DNA from: Sphingopyxis sp. BSN-002 | Lineage (GTDB): Bacteria; Pseudomonadota; Alphaproteobacteria; Sphingomonadales; Sphingomonadaceae | NCBI RefSeq assembly: GCF_022024275.1 | Contig: NZ_CP091804.1 | Location: 930,001 to 994,000, forward strand | Length of the DNA: 64,000 nucleotides | Reading direction: 5' to 3' | In this document: in pieces, positions 7,068 to 16,054 of the stretch | Layout of the letters: each line of letters begins with the position of its first letter | Position numbering within the stretch: the first letter of the stretch is position 1 | The notes under the pieces: generated by a model | Seen by the model: the letters and a program-made list of their open reading frames with translations, nothing else | Told to the model about the DNA's origin: nothing | Database searches by the model: none | Position numbers and translations under genes: made by a program

Positions 7068-7975
7068 ACCGCGCCGATGCCGAGCGGCGCCATCCCGCGC
7101 AGCCGTTCGGCATCGCGTGAGGGCGGTGCGCCGAACGCGCGGCTATATTCGCGGCTGAACTGCGACGCGCTCTCGTACCCAACCGAATAGGCCGTGCGGC
7201 TCGCCTCGGCCCCGCCCGCCAGCAGGCGGCGCGCCGCATGGAGCCGCAAGGTCTTCTGATACTGCAACGGGCTCATCGCGGTCGCCGCCTTGAAATGCCG
7301 GTGGAACGACGCGACGCTCATCCCCGCAATCTCGGCGAGCGCATTGGTGCGGAGCGCCTGATCATAATGCGCCCGGATCCACTCGATCGCCCGCCGCACC
7401 CGCGACAGCCGGCTGTCGTCCTGCGCAATCGCGCAAAGCTGGTGCCCCAGCGGCCCCTGCAGCAGGCGATAGAGAATCTCGCGCTCGCGCATCTGCGCCA
7501 GCATGCCGATGTCGCCCGGCCGGTCGAGCAGCCCGAGCAGCCCCGCCCAGGCGTCGAGCAGGTCGGGAGTCACTTCGGACACTGCAAAGCCTGCCTGATC
7601 GGCCTCGGCGGGTTCGGTGCCGATCGCCTCGGGCGGCATGCTGGCGATCAGGTCGGTCAACACCGCACGGTCGATGCGCAGCGCGACTGCGATATAGGGT
7701 TTGTCGGGGGTCGCCTCGATCACCTTGCCGACGGCGGGCAGGTCGAGCGAGGCGACAAAATAGCTCGACGCGTCGTAGGTGATGACCGTGTCGCCGATGA
7801 CGACGCGCTTCGTCCCCTGCAGGATCAGGCAGGTGACGGGTTCATAGAGCGTAGCGGTGCCGCTCGTCGGTCCGGTCATCCGGCTGATCACGACGCGCGG
7901 GATCGGCGCCTCATAATATTGGGAATCCACGTGCCGCATTACCTGCGACCGGAGCGAGTCGAGCCTGTCCTGCAT
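7064..7975 (-). CDS. AraC-family transcriptional regulator (AraC_N type)
   Basis: From ATG 7975 the protein has 303 residues. The first half (about 20-180) is the cupin-like AraC_N domain (PVTCLILQGTKRVVIGD, SYFVASLDLPAVGKV). The C-terminus carries two HTH motifs: RTNALAEIAGMSVASFHRHF and AYSVGYESASQFSREYSRAFG. It is transcribed away from the SDR gene at 8152 and probably controls it, as regulators of this type commonly sit divergent to an oxidoreductase target. The upstream in-frame extension to 8053 lacks support. It ends convergent with the thioesterase gene, overlapping by four bases. Confidence 0.9.
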   Translation of the reverse strand: MQDRLDSLRSQVMRHVDSQYYEAPIPRVVISRMTGPTSGTATLYEPVTCLILQGTKRVVIGDTVITYDASSYFVASLDLPAVGKVIEATPDKPYIAVALRIDRAVLTDLIASMPPEAIGTEPAEADQAGFAVSEVTPDLLDAWAGLLGLLDRPGDIGMLAQMREREILYRLLQGPLGHQLCAIAQDDSRLSRVRRAIEWIRAHYDQALRTNALAEIAGMSVASFHRHFKAATAMSPLQYQKTLRLHAARRLLAGGAEASRTAYSVGYESASQFSREYSRAFGAPPSRDAERLRGMAPLGIGAV

Positions 7976-8151
7976 GGCACCAACATCGGATGCACGCCCG
8001 CGAAGCGCAAGCTGCGCAACATCAGCGTGGCACGCATTGAGAGAAATAGGCAAGCGAACGCCATGATCGGGCAGCGGAAACGGGCGCAGCGCGCTTATCT
8101 TGTCCGGGTCAGGGCACCCCCTCCTCCGCCCTGCATCCCAAGGAGTTCCTC

Positions 8152-9114
8152 ATGACCCAGTTCAATGCCAAATCGACCACCGACGACGTGCTGGCCGGCG
8201 TCGACCTGTCGGGCAAGCGCTTCCTCGTCACCGGTGTGTCGGCCGGGCTCGGCGTCGAAACCGCGCGCGCGCTCGTCGCCCACGGCGCCGATGTCGTTGG
8301 CGCCGCGCGCGACCTTACCAAGGCCGAAGCCGCGACCGCCGTCGTCCGCGACGCCGCAGCTGCCGCTGGCGGCAGCTTCGAGTTGATCCAGCTCGACCTC
8401 GCCTCGCTCGCCAGCGTCCGCGCCGCCGCCGATGCGCTCGTCGCCGACGGCCGTCCGTTCGACGTCGTCATCACCAATGCCGGCGTGATGGCCGCGCCCT
8501 TCGGCAAGACCGAAGACGGTTTCGAAACCCAGTTCGGCACCAATCACCTCGGCCATTTCACCTTCGTCAATCGCATCGCGTCGCTGATCAGGGACGGCGG
8601 GCGTCTCGTCAGCCTCGCTTCGTCGGGGCATCGCTTCTCGAACGTCGATCTCGAGGATCCCAACTTCGACCGCGGCGATTATGAGCCGTGGGTCGCCTAT
8701 GGCCGCTCGAAGACCGCGAACATCCTCTTCGCGGTCGAATTCGACCGCCGCCACAAGGGCCGCGGCGTCCGCGCCGCCGCGCTTCACCCCGGCGGCATCC
8801 ACACCGAGCTCGGCCGCCACCTCGACGAAGGCGCGCTCGAAGCGCTTGTCGAGCGGATCAACGCCGCCGCCCGCGAAGCCGGCGGCGAAAATTTCGAGTT
8901 CAAGTCGATCCCGCAGGGCGCCGCGACCTCGGTCTGGGCCGCCGCGGTCGCCGATCCGGAAGAAATCGGCGGGCTCTATCTCGAGGATTGCCACGTCGCA
9001 AAGCTCGCCGAGAATGAGGGCCTGCGTGAAGGTGTCCGCGCCTATGCGCTCGACCCCGACAATGCGAAGGCGCTGTGGGCGAAGAGCGAGGAAATGGTCG
9101 GCGAGACCTTCTAA
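8152..9114 (+). CDS. Short-chain dehydrogenase/reductase
   Basis: This 320-residue Rossmann-fold oxidoreductase has TGVSAGLG for cofactor binding near residue 28, NAGVMA, and the YGRSK catalytic pair near residue 183. The length and AGLGVETARAL segment resemble the retinol-dehydrogenase-like SDRs. The residue after the second strand is neutral or basic (AARDL), which suggests NADP(H), but this is weak evidence. ATG 8152 follows AAGGAGTTCCTC. Substrate unknown. The divergent AraC-family gene at 7975 is the likely regulator. Confidence 0.9.
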   Translation: MTQFNAKSTTDDVLAGVDLSGKRFLVTGVSAGLGVETARALVAHGADVVGAARDLTKAEAATAVVRDAAAAAGGSFELIQLDLASLASVRAAADALVADGRPFDVVITNAGVMAAPFGKTEDGFETQFGTNHLGHFTFVNRIASLIRDGGRLVSLASSGHRFSNVDLEDPNFDRGDYEPWVAYGRSKTANILFAVEFDRRHKGRGVRAAALHPGGIHTELGRHLDEGALEALVERINAAAREAGGENFEFKSIPQGAATSVWAAAVADPEEIGGLYLEDCHVAKLAENEGLREGVRAYALDPDNAKALWAKSEEMVGETF

Positions 9115-9139
9115 CCAGACCGGCTTCTCTCTGCCGCCG

Positions 9140-9484
9140 TCAGTCGATCGTCCAGTAATCGGCCTCGCCGCTTGCGGCGCGACCGCGGCGGCAGACGAGT
9201 TGTCCTTCGTGCCACAGTTCGGCCCAGCGGCCGATCGGTTCATGCTCCATCATCTCGATCGCCGCCGCGATATCGTCCGCCGAAAAGGCGACGCGCTTCT
9301 CGAAACCGAACCAGCGATCTTCGTAGCGCAGGACATAGGCGGTGCCCGCCACCGCGGGATCGACCGCGAAGGTGGGGCCGGGTTCCGGCGCAGGTTCCGC
9401 CGCTGCCTCGGTCTCGGCGGGGTGCGGCAGGCAATCGCAGCCGCCGCGCGATGGCTCTTCTTGATGAGGGCTGGGATTCTTCAC
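9140..9484 (-). CDS. Hypothetical protein, sphingomonad type
   Basis: The conserved-looking part is the C-terminal 80 residues: AYVLRYEDRWFGFEKRVAFS, a short helix (DDIAAAIEMMEHEP), WAELWHEGQLVCRRGR, ending ADYWTID. Short proteins with this W-x-ELW-x-x-x-x-VCR...YW pattern are common in sphingomonads and have no known function. The start is uncertain: GTG at 9484 gives 114 residues, and TTG at 9529 gives 129. The N-terminal part is proline- and glutamate-rich and probably disordered. About 250 bases upstream (9485-9737) hold no gene that I can support. Confidence 0.6.
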   Translation of the reverse strand: MKNPSPHQEEPSRGGCDCLPHPAETEAAAEPAPEPGPTFAVDPAVAGTAYVLRYEDRWFGFEKRVAFSADDIAAAIEMMEHEPIGRWAELWHEGQLVCRRGRAASGEADYWTID

Positions 9485-9737
9485 TTGGGTCAGGCCTTCG
9501 ATGGGGGGAAACGAAGGGGCCGCGAGCAAAGGCCGAAAGGCCGTCGCCGCCGCCGGGCGAAATGGATCTGGTCTGCTATGCGTCTCCTCACCGCGAGCGG
9601 CGCCGGCACGCCGACGCTCCCACAGCGCCGATGGCCTTGCAAAAAATCACAGGGATTTCATTCTCATGACACGGCCCGTCGTGTGCCGCCGCTTTCGACC
9701 GGCGACCGCTTCGAATCGACCAACGGCGGCCCGGGGC

Positions 9738-10406
9738 TCAGCCGATCGACAGGAACGCCGTTACCGTCAGCCGCCCGTCTCGCGGGTCGGCGGATAGATT
9801 GGTCGCTGGCCCGACCGCGCCGCTATGCAGGCTCCAGCTGCGATAAAGCAGCGCCCTGTTGTACGCTGCCACGGCCGTGTGCATGCATTCGAACAGCTCA
9901 CTGTCACCCGAAACATAGCCCGCGGGGGGCGGCCCGCCGTGGCGGAGCTGGGTGTCGAGGTGCCGGAAAAAGAGATCGCGCCGTTCCTCGGTCACCGTCT
10001 CGAACCCCGTCGCGCGGTGCCGGAAGAAGGCCGTCCCGTCGCCATTGTCCGGCGCCAGATAATGGACGAGCGCAATCCGGTCGGACCCGAACGCATCGAC
10101 ATGCGGCAGCCGCTGGGGCACCGTCAGCGCGTCGGCGGGAGTCGAGACGATCGAGAAGCTGGCGTCGATCACCTGCACCGGCCCGCTGCGCCCGAAGGCT
10201 TCAGCGGCCGCGGCCGCGATGACCGGCAGCTGCGCCGCCAGATAGGCAGCGGGCAGCGCGGCGCGGACGCCCGGATAATGGTTGCGCGCCGGCTCGAACG
10301 CCGCATCGATCGCAAAGCGGCGCAGCGCGTCGGGATCGGCGGCGAAATCGTCGAGGACGACCAGCGGCTGCGCCTCGGCGCCGATGCTTTCGACGCGGAC
10401 GGTCAT
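9738..10406 (-). CDS. DUF6445-type protein, possible 2OG-Fe(II) dioxygenase fold
   Basis: The 222-residue protein starts MTVRVESIGAEAQPLVVLDD. It has a possible metal-binding pattern, LPHVDAFGSDRIALVHYLAP, then GTAFFRH, and a distal H near FECMHTAVAAYNRALLYRSW. That arrangement recalls 2-oxoglutarate dioxygenases, and the family resembles DUF6445. The start ATG overlaps the stop of the START-domain gene (ATGA, 10403-10406), so the two are translationally coupled in one operon with the GlxA-type regulator. Substrate unknown. Confidence 0.75.
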   Translation of the reverse strand: MTVRVESIGAEAQPLVVLDDFAADPDALRRFAIDAAFEPARNHYPGVRAALPAAYLAAQLPVIAAAAAEAFGRSGPVQVIDASFSIVSTPADALTVPQRLPHVDAFGSDRIALVHYLAPDNGDGTAFFRHRATGFETVTEERRDLFFRHLDTQLRHGGPPPAGYVSGDSELFECMHTAVAAYNRALLYRSWSLHSGAVGPATNLSADPRDGRLTVTAFLSIG

Positions 10407-11011
10407 TCCGCCGGCTGCGCCGCCCACACCTTCGGCCCCTCGACGAACCGGCGCTGCAGGCTTTCAAGCGTCGCCGCATTGCCCTTGGCGAAGAAGCCCG
10501 CGAGCACCCGCCCGCCCTCGCTGTCGGGATATCCTGTCGACGTCAGCCGCACCCGCGTCCCCTCCCCCTCGGGGGTCAGTTCGAAGATGCTCGTGACCTT
10601 CTTATACTCATCGCCATAGGGGAAATCGTCGGGGGTCTTGATCGTCCGGAATACCAGCAGGCGCCCCGGAATGCGCGCGACGAACTGCTGCCAGATCGCA
10701 CCCGGCCCGCCCGCAAGTTCGGTCGGATTGTAACTCGTCTCGAGGATATCGCTCTCCCCCTCGGCCCAGCGCGCCAGCGGCACCGCCCAGGTCGCCCAGC
10801 CCTCGGGCGTCGAGACGGCGGTCCACACCTCGGCGACCGGCGCGGCAACCAGCGCGCTGTGCGTCAACGTCACCGTGCCGTCGGCCTCGGTTCGCGTCGC
10901 AACCTCGACCGGCGGCGGCGCCACGACTTCGGCGGCCGGCTCCTCCGGCACCTCCTGCGCGGCAACCGGCCCCGCAACGAGCAGCGCTGCAATCATCGCC
11001 AGCCCGCGCAT
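10403..11011 (-). CDS. Secreted START/SRPBCC-domain protein
   Basis: The 202-residue protein has a cleavable signal peptide ([19 protein letters not shown]) and a proline/glutamate-rich linker. A START-like hydrophobic-pocket domain follows: LTHSALVAAPVAEVWTAVST, WAEGESDILETSYNP, and ESLQRRF near the end. The family binds lipids or small hydrophobic ligands; here the location is probably periplasmic, which is less usual. ATG 11011 overlaps the upstream regulator stop by one base. The longer frame back to 11134 lies inside the regulator gene and is rejected. Confidence 0.82.
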   Translation of the reverse strand: MRGLAMIAALLVAGPVAAQEVPEEPAAEVVAPPPVEVATRTEADGTVTLTHSALVAAPVAEVWTAVSTPEGWATWAVPLARWAEGESDILETSYNPTELAGGPGAIWQQFVARIPGRLLVFRTIKTPDDFPYGDEYKKVTSIFELTPEGEGTRVRLTSTGYPDSEGGRVLAGFFAKGNAATLESLQRRFVEGPKVWAAQPAE

Positions 11012-12021
11012 CACGCCGCTTCCGCCGCGACCTGCGCCACCTGAAAGCGCTGGCGATATTCGCCCGGCGACAGCCCGGTGATACGGTGGAACAGCTTGCG
11101 GAACGCCGCGGCGTCCTCGTAACCGACGCTCCACGCGATCTGGTCGACCGTCCGTTTGGTGAACTCCAACAGCTCACGCGCCTTGCCGACGCGGATATGC
11201 TGGACATATTCGACCGGAGTCATGCCGGTGGCGGCCTTGAAGCGGCGCTGGAAGGTCCGCTCCTCCATCCCCGCCTCGGCCGCCATCTCAGCGACCGCGA
11301 CCGGCCCGACGCCCTTTGCCTGCAACCAGTGCTGGACCTTCAGCACCGCCTCGTCGCCGTGCGTCAGCTTCGGCGCGAAGCTCGCATAATTCTTCTGCTC
11401 GCGTCCCGACGGGTCGATCAGAAAGAAGCGCGCGGTCTCCATCATCACCGACGGACCCAAAAGCCGCTCGACGATCCGGAGCCCCAGGTCGGTCCACGCC
11501 ATCAGCCCACCCGCGGTGATGATGTCGCCGTCATCGACCACCATCCGGTCGGCTTCCATTCGCACGTCGGGAAAGCGGTCGCGAAATTCTTCGGCGAAGA
11601 ACCAGTGCGTCGTCGCCGGCCGGCCGCTCAGGAGCCCGGTCGCCGCCAGTGCAAAGGCTCCGCCGCAATTCGACGCCAGCGTCGTCCCCTGCGCATGGCG
11701 GTCGAGCAGCCAGCGCGCGTAAGGCGCCGCTTCCTCGGCCTCGAGCAGCTTGTGCAGGCTCCCCGGCGCGATGATGACGCCCGGCGAATTGCCGGCGGCC
11801 TCTTCCGGATGGCTGTCGAAGCAGCGCGCAAAGCCGCCACCGTCCTGCAACCGCCAATGGCTGACGCGGATCGGCTGGCGCCCGTGATCGACCGCGAAAC
11901 GCCCCGCGACATGGAACAGGTCGGTGATTCCGTGGACCATGCCGATCTGGCAGTCGGGATAGAGCATCATCCCCACCTCGACGAGCGCCGGCGGCGCATC
12001 GGGCACCTTCAGTTTCGGCAT
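11011..12021 (-). CDS. GlxA-family transcriptional regulator (DJ-1/PfpI plus AraC HTH)
   Basis: The 336-residue protein starts [18 protein letters not shown]. Residues about 15-190 form a DJ-1/PfpI-like domain with [20 protein letters not shown], the nucleophile-elbow region. The C-terminus is an AraC DNA-binding domain: [20 protein letters not shown] and [21 protein letters not shown]. GlxA-type proteins usually respond to small nitrogen compounds, but the ligand here is unknown. It is first in a three-gene operon with the START and DUF6445 genes, and diverges from the esterase at 12161, either of which may be its target. Confidence 0.9.
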   Translation of the reverse strand: MPKLKVPDAPPALVEVGMMLYPDCQIGMVHGITDLFHVAGRFAVDHGRQPIRVSHWRLQDGGGFARCFDSHPEEAAGNSPGVIIAPGSLHKLLEAEEAAPYARWLLDRHAQGTTLASNCGGAFALAATGLLSGRPATTHWFFAEEFRDRFPDVRMEADRMVVDDGDIITAGGLMAWTDLGLRIVERLLGPSVMMETARFFLIDPSGREQKNYASFAPKLTHGDEAVLKVQHWLQAKGVGPVAVAEMAAEAGMEERTFQRRFKAATGMTPVEYVQHIRVGKARELLEFTKRTVDQIAWSVGYEDAAAFRKLFHRITGLSPGEYRQRFQVAQVAAEAA

Positions 12022-12160
12022 GGCGGTTTCCCCAATCACGCGTTTGTCGGAATCGGCCCGCATATTGTCGCGTCCGCCAATGCCGCACAACCCCAAGCCA
12101 GCCTATCTCTCCTTTCACCGGCGGACGACCCGCCTCTCACGAAGCGAAAGGAACCACGAC

Positions 12161-12988
12161 ATGACCACGATCACCACCACCGACGGCACGCACATCTTCT
12201 ACAAGGACTGGGGTCCGAAGGATGGCCAGCCGATCATCTTCTCGCACGGCTGGCCGCTCAGCGCCGACGCGTGGGACGCCCAGATGGTCTTCTTCGCCAA
12301 TAAGGGTTTCCGCACCATCGCCCACGACCGCCGCAGCCACGGCCGCTCGGATCAGGTCTGGGACAACAACAATATGGACCAGTACGCCGACGACCTCGCC
12401 GAACTGATCGAACAGCTCGATCTGAAAGACATCATCCTCGTCGGCCACTCGACCGGCGGCGGCGAAGTCACCCGCTATATCGGCCGCCATGGCACGGACC
12501 GCGTCGCCAAGATCGCGCTGATCGGCGCCGTCCCGCCGCTGATGCTCAAGACCGAAGCCAATCCGATCGGCCTGCCCATCGAAGTCTTCGACGGCATCCG
12601 CAAGGGCACCTTCGACAACCGCCCGCAGTTCTTCAAGGATCTGACCCTCCCCTTCTACGGCTATAACCGCGAAGGCGCCGTGATCAGCGAAGCGGTCCGC
12701 GACGATTTCGTCCGTCAGGGCCTGAACGGCGGCCTCAAGGGCCTGCTCGACAGCATCCGCGCCTTTTCGGAAAGCGACTTCAACGAGGATCTCAAGAAGT
12801 TCGACAAGCCGACCCTCGTCCTCCACGGCGACGACGACCAGATCGTCCCCGTCGACGCCTCGGCCCGCTCAACCGTCAAGATCGTCAAGCAGGCGGTGCT
12901 CAAGATCTACGAAGGCGCCGATCATGGGCTGACCATCACCCATCAGGACCGGTTCAACGCCGACCTTCTCGACTTCATCAACAGCTGA
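12161..12988 (+). CDS. Alpha/beta hydrolase, aryl esterase / non-heme chloroperoxidase type
   Basis: The 275-residue protein has the cofactor-free haloperoxidase/esterase pattern: [18 protein letters not shown] for the oxyanion region, the nucleophile elbow [18 protein letters not shown] for the acid, and GADHGL for the catalytic histidine. This group hydrolyses aryl esters and can show perhydrolase activity in vitro. ATG 12161 follows GAAAGGAACC. A longer frame back to 12020 runs into the divergent regulator's promoter and is not used. It is probably cytoplasmic, as no signal peptide is seen. Confidence 0.92.
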   Translation: MTTITTTDGTHIFYKDWGPKDGQPIIFSHGWPLSADAWDAQMVFFANKGFRTIAHDRRSHGRSDQVWDNNNMDQYADDLAELIEQLDLKDIILVGHSTGGGEVTRYIGRHGTDRVAKIALIGAVPPLMLKTEANPIGLPIEVFDGIRKGTFDNRPQFFKDLTLPFYGYNREGAVISEAVRDDFVRQGLNGGLKGLLDSIRAFSESDFNEDLKKFDKPTLVLHGDDDQIVPVDASARSTVKIVKQAVLKIYEGADHGLTITHQDRFNADLLDFINS

Positions 12989-12995
12989 TACAAAC

Positions 12996-13021
12996 GAGGC
13001 GCGGGCCCCCAACCGCGCCTC
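12996..13021 (+). terminator. Hairpin between esterase and membrane protein genes
   Basis: GAGGCGCGG pairs with CCGCGCCTC across an eight-base loop, starting 8 bases after the esterase stop; CTCTTGCTT follows. It is probably an intrinsic terminator, though the T content after the stem is modest. Confidence 0.6.
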
Positions 13022-13045
13022 CTCTTGCTTCAAAGGAGACGTGCC

Positions 13046-13540
13046 ATGATCCTCGGTCTCACCATTCCGCAATTCACCACGCTGCATGTCCTGATCAGCT
13101 TCGTCGGCATCATCGCCGGCCTGATCGCCCTCCCCGCCTTCGCGCGCGGCCATATCCTGCCTCGCGCGAATGTGATCTTCCTCTGGTTCACGCTGCTCAC
13201 CAGCCTGACCGGCTTCCTCTTCCCGATCGTCGCCTTCACCCCGGCGCTCGGTACCGGGATCGTCTCGACGCTCGTGCTCGCGATCGCCTTCTGGAGCTGG
13301 TACGGCCGCAAGCTCGCCGGCCGCGCCGCACCGGTCTACGCCGTCACCGCGACGATCGGACTCTGGCTCAACCTGTTCGTGCTGGTCGTCCAGTCCTTCC
13401 TGAAGGTTCCCGCGCTCAACGCGCTCGCACCGACGGGAACCGAGCCCCCATTCGCGGCGGCGCAGGGCGGGCTGCTGATCCTGATGATCGGCCTCGGCTA
13501 TTTCGCCTTCAAGGCAAGCCGCCGCCGCGCGGCCGCCTGA
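13046..13540 (+). CDS. Four-helix inner-membrane protein of unknown function
   Basis: The 164-residue protein has about four or five hydrophobic segments: TLHVLISFVGIIAGLIALPAF, VIFLWFTLLTSLTGFLFPI, IVSTLVLAIAFWSWYG, TIGLWLNLFVLVVQSFL, and a last segment near LLILMIGLGYFAF. A basic tail (SRRRAAA) fits a cytoplasmic C-terminus. ATG 13046 has an AAAGGAG ribosome binding site. No transporter or enzyme motif is visible. It follows the esterase gene but is separated from it by a hairpin. Confidence 0.85.
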   Translation: MILGLTIPQFTTLHVLISFVGIIAGLIALPAFARGHILPRANVIFLWFTLLTSLTGFLFPIVAFTPALGTGIVSTLVLAIAFWSWYGRKLAGRAAPVYAVTATIGLWLNLFVLVVQSFLKVPALNALAPTGTEPPFAAAQGGLLILMIGLGYFAFKASRRRAAA

Positions 13541-13556
13541 ACCGGCTGTTCTCCGT

Positions 13557-13581
13557 AATGGCGGCCCGCGCGGCCGCCATT
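13557..13581 (+). terminator. Perfect 10-bp hairpin after the membrane protein gene
   Basis: AATGGCGGCC and GGCCGCCATT flank a CGCGC loop, 17 bases after the stop at 13540. A potential start codon for the next gene (ATG 13558) lies within the stem, which argues against that start. Confidence 0.65.
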
Positions 13582-13629
13582 ATCATGTCCGATGGACAGA
13601 AAGTCGCCGAACCGCCTAGAAGCCGCTTC

Positions 13630-14520
13630 ATGACCGCACCCACCCGCCCCGATAAAGTCCGCGTCGCCGCCGTCCAATATGGCCTTCGCGGCATCTCCGG
13701 CCCCGAGGAGTTCGAACGGCAGGCCGAATATTTCGTCATCTCTGCCGCCGATTATGGCTGCGACTTCATAACCTTCCCCGAACTCTTCCCGATGCAGCTT
13801 CTCTCGGCGGGCGAACGCCTCGCGGCTGCGGAAGCGATAACCGCGATCGACGCGCTCACCCCGCGTTTCACCGCCTTCATGACCGGCCTCGCGCAGCAAT
13901 ATCGCATCAACATCATCGGCGGCTCGCATCCCGTCCGCATCGACAGCGGCGCGACCCGCAACCGCTGCCATATCTTCCTGCGCGACGGCAGCCTCCATCA
14001 TCGCGACAAGCTTCACCCCACCCCCTCCGAACGCGACGCCTGGGGGATCGAGGGTGGCACCGCGCGCGACGCCGATGTGATCGAGACCGACTGCGGACCC
14101 GTCGGCATCATGATCTGCTACGACAGCGAATTTCCGGAGTTGCCGCGCCGCCTCGTCGATCGGGGCGCCGAAATCCTGTTCGTCCCCTATTGCACCGACG
14201 ACCGCCGCGGGCACCTCCGCGTCCGCTATTGCTGCGCCGCGCGGACGGTCGAGAATCAATGCTATGTCGTGACCGCTGGCGTCACCGGCAATCTGCCGAA
14301 CGTCCACAACATGGACATCCACCACGCCGAAAGCGCGATCCTGACCCCGTCGGACATGCCCTTCGCGCGCGACGGCATCGCCGCCGAAGTCACGCCCAAC
14401 ACCGAAGGCATGGCCATCGCCGACCTCTCGCTCGCCGACCTGCGTCAGGCACGCGCCAATGGCGCCGTCCGAAATCTGGCAGACCGTCGCCACGATCTTT
14501 ATCGCGTCGACTGGAGCTAG
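13630..14520 (+). CDS. Carbon-nitrogen hydrolase (nitrilase superfamily)
   Basis: From ATG 13630 the protein has 296 residues and the full nitrilase catalytic triad: E51 in FPELFP, K127 in RDKLHP and C163 in MICYDSEFPE. The enzyme should hydrolyse or transfer an amide or nitrile; the substrate cannot be read from sequence. The N-terminus RVAAVQYGLRGISGPEEF matches the start of the fold, which supports this start over ATG 13585 or 13558, the latter being in a terminator stem. Close relatives are often found fused to or beside acetyltransferases, but none is here. Confidence 0.9.
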   Translation: MTAPTRPDKVRVAAVQYGLRGISGPEEFERQAEYFVISAADYGCDFITFPELFPMQLLSAGERLAAAEAITAIDALTPRFTAFMTGLAQQYRINIIGGSHPVRIDSGATRNRCHIFLRDGSLHHRDKLHPTPSERDAWGIEGGTARDADVIETDCGPVGIMICYDSEFPELPRRLVDRGAEILFVPYCTDDRRGHLRVRYCCAARTVENQCYVVTAGVTGNLPNVHNMDIHHAESAILTPSDMPFARDGIAAEVTPNTEGMAIADLSLADLRQARANGAVRNLADRRHDLYRVDWS

Positions 14521-14604
14521 CGATAACCCCAGCGCATCGCCTCTTGCGCGACCTTCCCTTTACGTTAAGGTAAGTTTCAAACCGCAACTGGAGAGAGTGA
14601 TTCA

Positions 14605-15576
14605 ATGGCCCTTCCCCCGATCTTCGACCGCCTGCGCCTGCCCGTCATCGGCTCGCCGCTGTTCATCGTGTCGGGGCCCGAACTCGTTATCGCCCAGTGC
14701 AAGGCCGGCGTCGTCGGCAGCTTCCCGGCGCTGAATGCGCGGCCGCAGGCGTTGCTCGACGAATGGCTCCACCAGATCACCGAGGAACTGGCGGCATGGG
14801 ACCGCGACAATCCCGACCGCCTCTCGGCGCCCTATGCGGTCAACCAGATCGTCCATAAATCGAACGACCGGCTCGAACAGGACATCGCGACCTGCGCCAA
14901 GTGGAAGGTGCCGATCACCATCACTTCGCTCGGCGCGCGCGAGGAGCTGAATCAGGCGGTGCATGGCTGGGGCGGCATCACGCTCCACGACGTCATCGAC
15001 GACCGCTTCGCGCGCAAGGCGGTCGAAAAGGGCGCCGACGGCCTGATCCCCGTCGCCGCGGGCGCCGGCGGCCACGCCGGCCGCCAGTCGCCTTTCGCGC
15101 TGATTCAGGAAATCCGCGAATGGTTCGACGGCCCGGTCGCGCTGTCGGGTGCGATCGGCCACGGCCGCTCGATCCTCGCGGCGCAGGCCTGCGGTGCCGA
15201 CCTCGCCTATATCGGCAGCGCCTTCATCGCGACCGCCGAAGCCAATGCCGATCAGGGCTACAAGGACGGCATCGTCGAAGGGCGCGCCGCCGACATCGTC
15301 TATTCGAACCTGTTTACCGGGGTGCACGGCAATTACCTCCGCCAGTCGATCGTTTCGGCGGGCATGGACCCCGACAATCTGCCCGAAGGCGATCTCAAGA
15401 CGATGAATTTCGGTTCGGGCGGCAACACCAAGGTCAAGGCGTGGAAGGACATCTGGGGATCGGGCCAAGGCATCGGCCCCGTCACCGCAGTGCGCCCTGT
15501 CGCCGACTTCGTCGCCGAACTCGAAGCGCAATATATCGCTGCACGCCGCGAGCTTGAGGCCAAGGTCAGACTCTGA
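14605..15576 (+). CDS. Nitronate monooxygenase / NAD(P)H-dependent flavin oxidoreductase
   Basis: The 323-residue TIM-barrel flavoprotein has the class I nitronate monooxygenase pattern: PVIGSPLFIVSGPELVIAQC, the AAGAGGHAGRQSPFA phosphate/flavin loop, and GAIGHGRSILAAQACGADLAYIGSAFI for FMN binding. It oxidises alkyl nitronates, but many family members have other, unknown roles. ATG 14605 follows GGAGAGAGTG. A MerR-like operator candidate lies in its upstream region. It converges with the AHH gene, overlapping by 11 bases. Confidence 0.9.
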   Translation: MALPPIFDRLRLPVIGSPLFIVSGPELVIAQCKAGVVGSFPALNARPQALLDEWLHQITEELAAWDRDNPDRLSAPYAVNQIVHKSNDRLEQDIATCAKWKVPITITSLGAREELNQAVHGWGGITLHDVIDDRFARKAVEKGADGLIPVAAGAGGHAGRQSPFALIQEIREWFDGPVALSGAIGHGRSILAAQACGADLAYIGSAFIATAEANADQGYKDGIVEGRAADIVYSNLFTGVHGNYLRQSIVSAGMDPDNLPEGDLKTMNFGSGGNTKVKAWKDIWGSGQGIGPVTAVRPVADFVAELEAQYIAARRELEAKVRL

Positions 15577-16054
15577 TCATGTCACCGAACAACTGCTCGA
15601 TCGCGTCGTCCAGATAAGGCCGGTCGGCGAACAGCCGCATCGGGTCACGGCGATTGAGCCAGAAGGCGCAGCCATGCCGGTCGGTCAGCGCGCGCCGCGT
15701 CGCATCCTGCAACAGGCGCAGCCGCATCACAGCGGTGCGCCTCGCGGTGCGAAGGTCGGCGGCCGACTGCCCGGCGAAATGGACGCGAATACGCTCGACC
15801 CGCGCGGCGACCACATCATTATAGCCCCGATGCGGACCGCGATGGAGCGCGTGACCCGACCATAAGGCCGTCGCCTCGCACGCCGGAAGCACCAGCCCGT
15901 TGCTGCCGAACTGCTGCAGCAGGAAGCCGTCGGTGCGCAAATGATCGAACATCGCCGCCATCTGGGGCCGATGCAGAAGCGCGAGGGGAATCAGATGATG
16001 GCGCTGAAAACCCGGTTGCGGCGGCGGCGCACGGTGCCAGCCGCGGTGCGTCAT
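15566..16054 (-). CDS. Free-standing AHH-type (HNH-like) nuclease
   Basis: The 162-residue protein carries the AHH nuclease signature: FQRHHLIPLALL (H19-H20), NGLVLP (N52), then HALHRGPHRGYND (H68, H71, H75). AHH is an HNH-superfamily domain predicted to cut nucleic acid. It is best known as the C-terminal warhead of polymorphic toxins, but here it forms the whole protein apart from a helical tail (about 90-162). No secretion domain, repeat region or signal peptide is present. Its ATG overlaps the stop of the upstream gene (ATGA, 16051-16054), so the two are coupled. A longer frame back to 16897 is the shadow of that gene. The biological role is unknown. Confidence 0.8.
   Translation of the reverse strand: MTHRGWHRAPPPQPGFQRHHLIPLALLHRPQMAAMFDHLRTDGFLLQQFGSNGLVLPACEATALWSGHALHRGPHRGYNDVVAARVERIRVHFAGQSAADLRTARRTAVMRLRLLQDATRRALTDRHGCAFWLNRRDPMRLFADRPYLDDAIEQLFGDMIRV

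Noticed and set aside
9485-9737. Possible gene in the gap between the hypothetical protein and the DUF6445 gene
   Set aside because: Open frames here are short and of shadow composition. The stretch more likely holds the promoter of the minus-strand hypothetical gene.
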